A stretch of 64,000 bases of DNA. It comes from Roseburia sp. Lineage in GTDB: Bacteria > Bacillota > Clostridia > Lachnospirales > Lachnospiraceae. Below are positions 1 to 7,496 of this stretch, in pieces (positions within the stretch are counted from its first letter, which is position 1; every line of letters begins with the position of its first letter). The translations under genes were made by a program, and so were the position numbers. The DNA lies in assembly GCA_017549185.1 (NCBI GenBank), contig JAFYVJ010000063.1, positions 1 through 64,000 on the forward strand, read 5' to 3'. The notes beneath the pieces were generated by a model. That model was not told where the DNA came from and searched no databases. It saw nothing but the letters and a program-made list of their open reading frames with translations.

Positions 1-271
1 CATCCACTTCAAAAGTAGATGTATCGTCTGTTTCTTCACTTACTGCTTCTGTCGCATCATTCCAGTTGGGTTCGCCCACCTTAAAAGTAGATGTACCATC
101 TGCTTCGTCATAACACGCCTCTGTGATATCTTCCCAGTTAGGTTCTCCTGCCACAAAAGTAGATATGCCCTCCGTTTCATCTACCACAACAGGGGTATTA
201 TCTTTTCCGCCACAGGCTACAAGTGAAAACAGCATAACAGCAGTAATACCAAAAACCAAAATTTTTTTCAT
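1..271 (-). CDS. Repeat-containing lipoprotein, 3' part beyond window edge
   Basis: Only the N-terminal 90 residues lie in the window. The protein opens with a signal peptide ending in a lipobox (LVAC followed by GG), so the mature protein should be lipid-anchored to the outer face of the membrane. After it come imperfect tandem repeats of about 20 residues with the core TSTF-x-VGEPNW-x-D-x-TEA, seen two and a half times before the edge; the DNA repeat unit is about 60 nt. I chose ATG at 271 rather than the adjacent ATG at 274 because it sits 6 nt after GGAGG. It follows the anti-sigma gene by 17 nt on the same strand and is probably the third gene of that operon. I do not recognise the repeat family; a role in sensing or as a target of the sigma/anti-sigma pair is inference. 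Confidence 0.75.
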   Translation of the reverse strand, partial: MKKILVFGITAVMLFSLVACGGKDNTPVVVDETEGISTFVAGEPNWEDITEACYDEADGTSTFKVGEPNWNDATEAVSEETDDTSTFEVD

Positions 272-288
272 CATTTTCCTCCGTATCG

Positions 289-1176
289 TTATTGTGTAAT
301 TATAATGTTTGCGTCACCTCGAATAATTGAGGTGACTACTTTTACTAATTCTTCAATTTCCATTTGTTGCGTTACAATCTGATATTCAACTCCGTCTTTT
401 TTAAATTGAGCTACATACATATCATAGTAGCCGGAAGGCTCATGTGTTTCAGAATGATAAGGACCATAAGGCATAGAACAATAGCCAAATGTAACCGCTG
501 TTTTGTCAATGTCAGAGGTTTTTATACCGCTTTCGGGCAGAAGATAACAGCAGCTTTCCATAATCCCCAACTTTGAAATAGTAACGGAAAAGCCTTTTGC
601 AGCCGCAATATTTTCAGTCAGTTTCGGACTTCCATCTTCATAATAGTCGTGGTAATAGTTGAGAAATATGGTATCTTCAACAACAATACCGTCCTGACTA
701 ATGTAAACTGTTGCATGGGCATTTTTTTCAGAAGCAGATAAACCATCTGGGATATATGCAGGAAGTAAATCTGTTCCATAATAGGAGATAATATCGTTTT
801 TGTCCCAAATGGTTTCGACATCTGTTTCCAGCTTATATCGTGAATACTCCATATCTGCAAAACCATCAAATTGATTAATAAAAATATTGCTCATACTAAT
901 ATGGATTTCAGAAGTTATCGGTGGTATGTTTTCACCAATGTTAGGATCGTTAGCAGTAATGTTATCGGTATTGTCCGGCGGTGTAATAATCGGTTCTTTT
1001 GAAAATTGCGGTAAAATGCAAAGAACTATAACCATTACAACAGCAAGACAAGCTGCCATCGTTTCCCACTTCAACCAAACAGGCTTTTTGCCTTCCTTTT
1101 TTTCGGGAGCTGCTTCTTCAATGTACTTTTCGTCTACTTGTCCGATAACACTCATAATGCGTTTTTCTGCATTCAT
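289..1176 (-). CDS. Membrane anti-sigma factor, partner of the adjacent ECF sigma factor
   Basis: A 295-residue single-pass membrane protein. Residues 1-36 form a short charged cytoplasmic part that starts with the MSVIGQVDEKYIEEA-type sequence common to clostridial anti-sigma proteins. A hydrophobic segment at about 39-58 spans the membrane, and about 235 residues lie outside. Its start codon overlaps the sigma factor stop codon (ATGA), which implies translational coupling and roughly equal amounts. Known paired families hold the sigma factor at the membrane until a signal is sensed outside. The extracellular part has no enzyme motif that I recognise and the signal is unknown. The assignment rests on gene position, topology and the N-terminal motif. 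Confidence 0.75.
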   Translation of the reverse strand: MNAEKRIMSVIGQVDEKYIEEAAPEKKEGKKPVWLKWETMAACLAVVMVIVLCILPQFSKEPIITPPDNTDNITANDPNIGENIPPITSEIHISMSNIFINQFDGFADMEYSRYKLETDVETIWDKNDIISYYGTDLLPAYIPDGLSASEKNAHATVYISQDGIVVEDTIFLNYYHDYYEDGSPKLTENIAAAKGFSVTISKLGIMESCCYLLPESGIKTSDIDKTAVTFGYCSMPYGPYHSETHEPSGYYDMYVAQFKKDGVEYQIVTQQMEIEELVKVVTSIIRGDANIIITQ

Positions 1177-1733
1177 AATACAACACCCTCTTTCTCTAAA
1201 AGTTGTTTCAGTTCATTTCTTGCCCGTAGCAATATCATTTTTACTTTGCTTTCACTGTAATTGTAGTCTGCTGCAATCTCTTTCACAGGACTTAAATACC
1301 AATATCGCCGCATGAAAATCTTTCGTGTGTTTGTTGGTAATCTCGCAAGAAAACGGTTGAATATTTCTGCTAAAGCTACATCCTCTATAGTTTGCTCAAC
1401 ACTGTTAGTGGCAGGAATACAATCCTGTAATTCTTCAAGTGCTAAAGGCATTTGTCCGCAACCTCGCTTCGTAGTTGTATATTTCTCATATTTATTTAAG
1501 GCAAGATTGCGTGTGATTTTCCCCAAAAATGTTGATAAACGGTTAGGATTCTGTGGTGGCATTGCTCTCCATGCCCTCATATATGTATCGTTGACACATT
1601 CTTCGGAATCTTCGTTATTGTGCAGAATATTGAAAGCAATAGTATGACAATATTTGCTATATTTATTCGCAGTTTCTGATATAGCAAATTCAGAGCGCGC
1701 CCAATATAAATCAATAATCTGTTTATCGTCCAT
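1173..1733 (-). CDS. ECF-type RNA polymerase sigma factor
   Basis: A 186-residue sigma-70 family protein of the extracytoplasmic-function group. Region 2 is recognisable around the NNEDSEECVNDTYMRAWRA segment, and region 4 is the C-terminal helix-turn-helix around SPVKEIAADYNYSESKVKM. No region 1.1 or 3 is present, as expected for ECF factors. The start at ATG 1733 is preceded by GAAAGGAG with 7 nt spacing; a longer reading frame to 1778 has no such site. The gene leads an operon with the overlapping anti-sigma gene and a repeat lipoprotein. ECF factors usually activate their own operon, but I could not recognise a promoter for that here. Confidence 0.9.
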   Translation of the reverse strand: MDDKQIIDLYWARSEFAISETANKYSKYCHTIAFNILHNNEDSEECVNDTYMRAWRAMPPQNPNRLSTFLGKITRNLALNKYEKYTTTKRGCGQMPLALEELQDCIPATNSVEQTIEDVALAEIFNRFLARLPTNTRKIFMRRYWYLSPVKEIAADYNYSESKVKMILLRARNELKQLLEKEGVVL

Positions 1734-2044
1734 GCGTTTTCTCCTTTCATAGTAATAAGGTCTTTCACCTATATACACCGGGAAATTTCCGTTGCGTCAC
1801 GTGATTTGGAATATTTTTTTGAAATTCTTTTGAAATAAGACAGCGTCGACATTGTGTTTGTGTGCCAGATCGCCGCTGCTTTTCCTTTCCTCATATATTT
1901 TATTTGATATGCTTGACAGCTTCAAGAAACATCATTGTGAATTATTTAGGTCAATGGTGAGAACAGTATAGAATAAATTAGTAAAGTAACTGTAGTATTT
2001 GTAGGAAATATGGTACAATAAGAAAAAAGGATTGGAGGTAAGCC

Positions 2045-2740
2045 ATGGAATATTTACGTGAACTGAATTTACTTTCAATTATAGTGAGAGTTGTTTTGGC
2101 AATTCTAATTGGTGGTGTTTTAGGTATAGAACGTGAGCGTAAAAATCGTCCGGCAGGCTTTAGGACGTATATTTTAGTGTGTTTGGGTGCAGCACTTGTG
2201 ATGATGACGAATCAGTATGTATATCTTACATATGAGATAGGAGATCCGGTGCGTATGGGAGCACAGGTTATCAGCGGTATCGGTTTTTTAGGTGCAGGTA
2301 CGATTATTGTTACCGGAAGGAATAAGATTACCGGTATTACAACAGCAGCGAGTCTTTGGGCGGCGGCGTGTAGTGGTCTTGCGATTGGAATCGGTTTTTA
2401 CGAAGGTGCTGTGACATGTGGTGTGATAATTGTGTTTATTATGTCGGGGCTACAGAAATTCGACGTGTGGACAAGAAAACATTCCAAATACATGGATTTG
2501 TATATTGATTATAATTGTGGAAAAGGTTCCTTGGGGGAATTTTTAGAATATGCAAGAGATAATCATTTTGATGTGTCGAATATTCAGATGAGTCAGAATG
2601 AATTTTATCATAACGAAAAAGGAAAGCAGAGAATTCTAAGCGTTACAATGACAGTTATGAGTCATAGCAAACGTACTCATTCAGAGGTGATTGATATATT
2701 ATCGAAAGCAAAGGGAATTCAGTATATAGAGGAGCTATAA
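2045..2740 (+). CDS. MgtC/SapB family membrane protein
   Basis: A 231-residue protein. The first 140 residues carry the MgtC family pattern: hydrophobic helices with GGVLGIERERKNRPAGFRT near the N-terminus and QVISGIGFLGAGTI in the middle. The C-terminal 90 residues are soluble and could form the ACT-like regulatory domain often found in this family. MgtC proteins act in the cytoplasmic membrane and are linked to magnesium limitation and to ATP synthase control in pathogens; the role in commensal clostridia is unclear. An AGG-rich site precedes the ATG. A TACAAT at 2014-2019 may be a -10 element, but the matching -35 is poor. No Mg-responsive leader was recognised. Confidence 0.85.
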   Translation: MEYLRELNLLSIIVRVVLAILIGGVLGIERERKNRPAGFRTYILVCLGAALVMMTNQYVYLTYEIGDPVRMGAQVISGIGFLGAGTIIVTGRNKITGITTAASLWAAACSGLAIGIGFYEGAVTCGVIIVFIMSGLQKFDVWTRKHSKYMDLYIDYNCGKGSLGEFLEYARDNHFDVSNIQMSQNEFYHNEKGKQRILSVTMTVMSHSKRTHSEVIDILSKAKGIQYIEEL

Positions 2741-2775
2741 ATTTGATTGCATTGTAGAATGATGCAGAGAGGAAC

Positions 2776-2848
2776 GTGTGAAAAATAAATTTTTTACACG
2801 CAACTTTGTGTTTGTGGCCCAAAGTTTAAAGATATTGGAGAGGCATGG
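2776..2848 (+). repeat. 73-nt leader repeat, copy 1
   Basis: This stretch matches 28750-28822 without gaps at 62 of 73 positions. Both copies end 8-9 nt before a start codon. It begins with a hairpin in which GTGTGAAAAA pairs with TTTTTTACAC around a short AT loop. A second possible hairpin pairs ACTTTG with CAAAGT. The 3' end (TTGGAGAGGCATGG) adjoins or contains the Shine-Dalgarno region. Confidence 0.7.
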
Positions 2849-2857
2849 AGGATTAGC

Positions 2858-3046
2858 ATGAAAAGTACATTAATCAAAGACACTACAAAGGAAGAACGTA
2901 TTGCACTGATTAGGGAGTGGATTCCGGTAGAGGATGGATTAGAAGACTGTGAGATTGATTTGTGGGAGATGTATCGCGATTATATCAATGGCGAGCGGGA
3001 GATTGCGGAGATAAATGCCTCATTTGCAGCAGAGTTTGAGGGTTAG
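2858..3046 (+). CDS. Small acidic protein of unknown function
   Basis: A 62-residue protein with no signal peptide or membrane segment and a strongly acidic composition (IPVEDGLEDCEIDLWEMY in the middle). GGAGG lies 6 nt before the ATG, so it is well placed for translation. I do not recognise a domain, although small proteins of this type are widespread in Lachnospiraceae. Its leader carries the 73-nt repeat also found before the CoaE-FtsA-like gene. It lies between mgtC and the metallopeptidase on the same strand, but the gap to mgtC is over 100 nt, so a separate transcript is possible. Confidence 0.6.
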   Translation: MKSTLIKDTTKEERIALIREWIPVEDGLEDCEIDLWEMYRDYINGEREIAEINASFAAEFEG

Positions 3047-3104
3047 TAAGTTTTTATTTGACAGGAGGAATAAGCTTACAAATATTTTTTGAAGTGGAAC
3101 TGAT

Positions 3105-3815
3105 ATGAAAAAACTAGTATTTCAGTATGAAACAGAGACAATAGAAGTTACCGTCATAAGAAGTAAAAGAAAAACATTATCCATTGCCATCCAGCCGGAT
3201 GGCAATCTTTTGGTAAAGGCACCGTTAGGATTATCAGATGGTGAGATTTTAAAATGGATAAAATCAAAAACAGGATGGATTATCAGACAACGTGAAAAGG
3301 TACTAGAGCAACAGAATGCTAATCCACCAAAACGATATAGAACTGGTGAGAAAGTATCTTATCTGGGATGCGAATACGAATTAGAGGTACGAATCAGTGA
3401 AGGTCGTGCCGGAATGGTAGGGCTTTTAGAAGATAAGATAGTCGTATTTTCTAAGGAGGATAGTGAAGATATAGTAGAGAATGTTCTAAATGGCTGGTAT
3501 GTAGAGCAGGCAAAGATATGGATTCCGAAAAGGGTTCGTTTTTTTGCCAGTCAGATGGGGGAACAATATAAAAACATTATGATTAAGAACCAGAAAAAGC
3601 GTTGGGGAAGTTGTAGTAGTGATAGGAATTTGAATTTTAACTGGCGGCTTATTAGGATGCCGAAGGATATTATTGATTATGTAGTGGTGCATGAGTTGTG
3701 CCATTTAAAGCAGATGAATCACAGTAAAGCATTTTGGGATGAAGTGGAAAAGGTGTTGCCAGACTATAAAATACGGAAAAAGTGGCTGGATGAGAATGGC
3801 AAAATTTTTATATAG
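3105..3815 (+). CDS. YgjP-type zinc metallopeptidase (DUF45 family)
   Basis: A 236-residue protein of the YgjP/DUF45 family. The C-terminal half holds the zinc site: HELCH (HExxH) within YVVVHELCHLKQMNHSKAFW, where the His of NHSKAFW is the likely third ligand. Ahead of it is the family signature KKRWGSCSS. The N-terminal half (RSKRKTLSIAIQPDGNLLVKAP) is the usual beta-rich segment. There is no signal peptide, so it should act in the cytoplasm. E. coli YgjP is linked to restriction-modification neighbourhoods and its substrate is not established. A strong hairpin terminator follows directly and is shared with the convergent PFOR gene. Confidence 0.85.
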   Translation: MKKLVFQYETETIEVTVIRSKRKTLSIAIQPDGNLLVKAPLGLSDGEILKWIKSKTGWIIRQREKVLEQQNANPPKRYRTGEKVSYLGCEYELEVRISEGRAGMVGLLEDKIVVFSKEDSEDIVENVLNGWYVEQAKIWIPKRVRFFASQMGEQYKNIMIKNQKKRWGSCSSDRNLNFNWRLIRMPKDIIDYVVVHELCHLKQMNHSKAFWDEVEKVLPDYKIRKKWLDENGKIFI

Positions 3816-3859
3816 AAAAGTGGCATTGCATAAATCATTTGTTTTGCAATGCCACTTTT
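3816..3859. terminator. Bidirectional terminator between metallopeptidase and PFOR genes
   Basis: A perfect 15-bp stem (AAAAGTGGCATTGCA and its complement) closes a 14-nt loop. The arms begin with A4 and end with T4, so it can stop transcription from both convergent genes. Confidence 0.85.
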
Positions 3860-3870
3860 CGTATATGTTT

Positions 3871-6800
3871 TTATAAATTCTCTAATGATTTATATTTCTG
3901 GTATTTTACTTCGGCATCTTCTTTTGCAGCTTTAAATAAGGTTTCTGCATTTTCAGGGAAGGTACGTTTTAAGGAAGCGTATCTGGTCTCGCCGTCTAAG
4001 AATTCTTCGTAGTCCATGGTAGGAGCCTTGGAATCTACTTTCATAGGATTCTCATTATTTGGATTATAACGGTATAAGGTCCAGTAACCTGCCTCTACGG
4101 CACGTTTCATTTCCTGCTGAACATTTGCCATACCAGCTTTGATACCGTGGGCTACGCATGGTGTGTAAGCTACGATAACAGAAGGTCCTTTGTGTTCTTC
4201 GGCTTCACGGAGTGCTTTGATTAACTGGTTTGGATCAGCACCCATAGCAACTTGGGCTACATACACATTGCCATAAGTTTGGAAAATCGCACCTAAGTCC
4301 TTCTTGCGGCTGCGTTTACCAGAAGAAGCAAACTGTGCAACAGCACCAAGTGGAGTAGCTTTAGAACTCTGTCCACCTGTATTGGAATAAACTTCTGTAT
4401 CAACGACAAATACATTAATATCTTCTCCGCTGGCAATTACATGGTCAAGACCACCAAATCCGATATCGTATGCCCAACCGTCACCACCGAACATCCAGAA
4501 GCATTTCTTTGCTAACTGGTCTTTGCGTTCTAAGATTTTCTTGGCAACATCAGAGCCGTTTGCTTCTAATTCTGCGATTAAGTCATCTGTATATTTGCGA
4601 GACATATCAAAGTTATCATAGTTTGCAAGCCATTCTTTTGCAATAACACTGTCTGTCTCAGTAGCATAAGCTTCTACTAATGTTTTCTGGGAAAGTCTCT
4701 GCTGTTTTACTGATAAGAACATTCCAAGAGAAAGTTCAGCGTTATTTTCAAATAAGCTGTTGGTCCATGCTGGTCCGAAACCACGCTTGTTAGTGGTGTA
4801 TGGAATACCTGGCATTGGTCCGCCCCAAGCCTGAGAACAGCCGGTAGCATTTGCCCAGTAAACACGATCACCGAACAATTGTGTCAATAATTTCGCATAA
4901 GGTGTTTCACCACAGCCTGCGCAGGCAGCAGAGAACTCTAATAATGGCTGACGGAACTGGCTTCCTTTTACACTGTATGGAGCGAATAAATCGCCCTTAT
5001 CGGAAATGGAAAGACCATAATTCCACAATACTTTCTGAGTTTCATCTAATGTGACTGGTTCCATGGAGATAGCTTTCTCCTTTGCAGGGCAGCAGCTTAC
5101 ACAGCTTCCACAACCAGTACAGTCGTATGTAGATATCTGCATACTAAAATGAAGTCCTTTTGCAGCAGCGCCGTTTGCAGGGATGGTTTCAAAACCAGCC
5201 GGAGCATTAGCTTTTTCTTCGTCATTTAATAAGTATGGGCGGATAACTGCGTGTGGACATACTAAAGCACACTGGTTACACTGGATACATTTTGAAGCAT
5301 CCCATACAGGAACCTTTAAGGCGATACCACGTTTTTCAAAAGCGGTAAGACCCATATCAATGTGTCCGTCTTCATAATCTTTAAAGGCACTGACTGGTAA
5401 ATCATCACCTTTTTGTTTGTTAATTGGATTTAATAATCTATTTACAACTTCTGGTACATTTTCGTCGATAGTAACTGTTTCTAATTCAACATTTGTCCAA
5501 TTAGCAGGAACATCAACTTTTACGATGCCTGTTGCACCAGCGTCGATAGCAGCGATATTGCGAGCAACAACTTCATCACCTTTTGTAAAATAAGACTTGC
5601 GTGTCGCTTCTTTAATCATACCTAAGGCATCTTCGGTAGGAATTACCTGCATTAATGCAAAGAAAGAAGCCTGTAATACGGTATTGGTATGGCTGCCAAG
5701 TCCTAAATCCTGAGCGATTTTATTTGCGTCGATGATGTAGAACTGAATATTTTTCTCAGCAATTTTACGGCGTACAGACGCTGGAATATGAGCATCTAAT
5801 TCATTCACGTCCCAACTACAGTTCAAAAGGAAAGTACCGCCATCTACGATTTCGTCTACAATGTCATACTGGCTGATGTAGCTTTGATTGTGACATGCCA
5901 CAAAATCAGCCTGTTTTACATAGTAGGAGCTGGTAATTGGATCATCACTGAAACGTAAATGTGATTTGGTTACACCGAAAGATTTCTTTGCATCGTATTC
6001 AAAATAAGCCTGAGCAAATTTATCGGTATTGTCATTAATGATTCGAACAGTATTGTGGTTGGCACCAACGGTTCCGTCACCACCTAATCCCCAGAATTTA
6101 CAGCGAATCATACCTTCTTTTGCTGCATTAAATGGTTTTACCGGTAAAGAAAGATGGGTTACATCATCATTGATACCAATGGTAAAGCTACGTACTGGAG
6201 TAGCAGAAGCAAGGTTTTCAAATACGGCAATCATCTGAGCTGGATCTGTATCCTTGGAACTTAAACCGTAACGTCCACCGATGACTTTAATCTGGCGGTC
6301 TGTGTTCATAAGTACACTACATACATCTTCGAATAATGGTTCTCCGGCACTACCCATTGCTTTACAGCGGTCTAAAACAGCGATGCGTTCTACTGTCTTA
6401 GGCAGGAACTGTAAGAAGTATTTTGCAGAGAACGGACGATATAAATGTACCTGTAAGTAACCAACTTTTTTGCCTTCTTTGCGGAGGGCATCTACGGCAT
6501 CACGGATAACACCGCTGGCAGAACCCATAGCGATGATAACATCTGTTGCATCAGGGTCACCATAATAGTTAAATACGTGATATTCGCGTCCGGTAATCTT
6601 AGAAATTTCTCCTAAGTAATTTTCTACAATATCAGGAAGGACATCATAAAAACCGTTGTTTGCTTCACGAAGCTGGAAGTAAACGTCACCATTTTGTACG
6701 GTGTTGCGGAGTGTTGGATGTTCTGGATTTAAGGCACCATCACGGAACGCTTTTAACGCGTCTTCATTTAATAATGCTGCAACGGCATCCTGATTTGGTA

Positions 6801-7353
6801 ATTCGATTTTATTAATCTCATGAGAAGTACGGAAACCATCAAAAAAGTGCATGAATGGAATACGTCCTTCAATGGCTGCTAAATGTGCAACTGGAGCTAA
6901 GTCTGCAACTTCCTGAACACTTCCAGAAGAGAGCATAGCAAAACCAGTCTGACGACAAGCCATAACGTCGGAATGGTCACCGAAGATACTCATACCATGA
7001 GTACCTACAGTACGGGATGCTACATGCAGAACTGCCGGAAGTTTTTCACCGGCAATACGGTAGAGTACCGGAATCATGAGCATAAGTCCCTGTGAGGAAG
7101 TATATGTAGTTGCTAAAGAACCGGTTTGAAGCGCACCATGCACGGCAGTGATAGCACCTGCTTCAGACTGCATTTCTGTTAATGTTACGGTCTGGCCGAA
7201 TATATTTTTACGTCCCTTAGCGGACCATGAGTCTGTCAGTCCTGCCATAGGAGAGGATGGTGTAATAGGATAAATCGCTGCTATCTCTGTGAAGGGATAG
7301 GCCATGTGTGCAGCGGCTTCATTACCATCCATAGTTACATAATTTTTTGTCAT
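3871..7353 (-). CDS. nifJ: Pyruvate:ferredoxin (flavodoxin) oxidoreductase
   Basis: A 1160-residue single-chain PFOR, which oxidises pyruvate and CoA to acetyl-CoA and CO2 and reduces ferredoxin. The N-terminal pyruvate-binding domain starts MDGNEAAAHMAYPFTE and includes YPITPSSPMA. The ferredoxin domain (about residues 670-770) has two 4Fe-4S motifs, CIQCNQCALVCP and CTGCGSCVSCCP. The C-terminal thiamine-diphosphate domain has CAGCGETPYAK and GDGWAYDIGFGGLDHV, followed by YSNTGGQSSKATP. I place the start at ATG 7353, with ATG 7359 as the alternative, because AGGTAAGG lies just upstream; a longer frame to 7428 lacks a site. It has its own promoter at 7468-7496, overlapping the end of the upstream gene. 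It supplies acetyl-CoA for the acetate route that includes AckA at 48.9 kb. Confidence 0.95.
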   Translation of the reverse strand: MTKNYVTMDGNEAAAHMAYPFTEIAAIYPITPSSPMAGLTDSWSAKGRKNIFGQTVTLTEMQSEAGAITAVHGALQTGSLATTYTSSQGLMLMIPVLYRIAGEKLPAVLHVASRTVGTHGMSIFGDHSDVMACRQTGFAMLSSGSVQEVADLAPVAHLAAIEGRIPFMHFFDGFRTSHEINKIELPNQDAVAALLNEDALKAFRDGALNPEHPTLRNTVQNGDVYFQLREANNGFYDVLPDIVENYLGEISKITGREYHVFNYYGDPDATDVIIAMGSASGVIRDAVDALRKEGKKVGYLQVHLYRPFSAKYFLQFLPKTVERIAVLDRCKAMGSAGEPLFEDVCSVLMNTDRQIKVIGGRYGLSSKDTDPAQMIAVFENLASATPVRSFTIGINDDVTHLSLPVKPFNAAKEGMIRCKFWGLGGDGTVGANHNTVRIINDNTDKFAQAYFEYDAKKSFGVTKSHLRFSDDPITSSYYVKQADFVACHNQSYISQYDIVDEIVDGGTFLLNCSWDVNELDAHIPASVRRKIAEKNIQFYIIDANKIAQDLGLGSHTNTVLQASFFALMQVIPTEDALGMIKEATRKSYFTKGDEVVARNIAAIDAGATGIVKVDVPANWTNVELETVTIDENVPEVVNRLLNPINKQKGDDLPVSAFKDYEDGHIDMGLTAFEKRGIALKVPVWDASKCIQCNQCALVCPHAVIRPYLLNDEEKANAPAGFETIPANGAAAKGLHFSMQISTYDCTGCGSCVSCCPAKEKAISMEPVTLDETQKVLWNYGLSISDKGDLFAPYSVKGSQFRQPLLEFSAACAGCGETPYAKLLTQLFGDRVYWANATGCSQAWGGPMPGIPYTTNKRGFGPAWTNSLFENNAELSLGMFLSVKQQRLSQKTLVEAYATETDSVIAKEWLANYDNFDMSRKYTDDLIAELEANGSDVAKKILERKDQLAKKCFWMFGGDGWAYDIGFGGLDHVIASGEDINVFVVDTEVYSNTGGQSSKATPLGAVAQFASSGKRSRKKDLGAIFQTYGNVYVAQVAMGADPNQLIKALREAEEHKGPSVIVAYTPCVAHGIKAGMANVQQEMKRAVEAGYWTLYRYNPNNENPMKVDSKAPTMDYEEFLDGETRYASLKRTFPENAETLFKAAKEDAEVKYQKYKSLENL

Positions 7354-7467
7354 TGTCATTATCCTTACCTTTTCATATATATCTTTTTCATTTGTATATT
7401 GTAAATGATTCAGAGCTATATTTGCCAAAACACCTCGGTGAGGCTGTTCTTTTGCTCTGAATAATTC

Positions 7468-7496
7468 ATTCTACTGCGTACTTTTTGCAGTGTCAA
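7468..7496 (-). promoter_or_regulatory. Sigma-A promoter of the PFOR gene, overlapping the upstream stop codon
   Basis: TTGACA (7496-7491), a 17-nt spacer and TAGAAT (7473-7468) on the minus strand. The first three bases of the -10 element are the TAG stop codon of the acyl-CoA synthetase gene, and the -35 lies in its last codons. Confidence 0.75.

Noticed and set aside
1..271. CRISPR array, suggested by ~60-nt tandem repeats
   Set aside because: The repeats are in frame within a lipoprotein gene, imperfect, and have no unique spacers of constant length.
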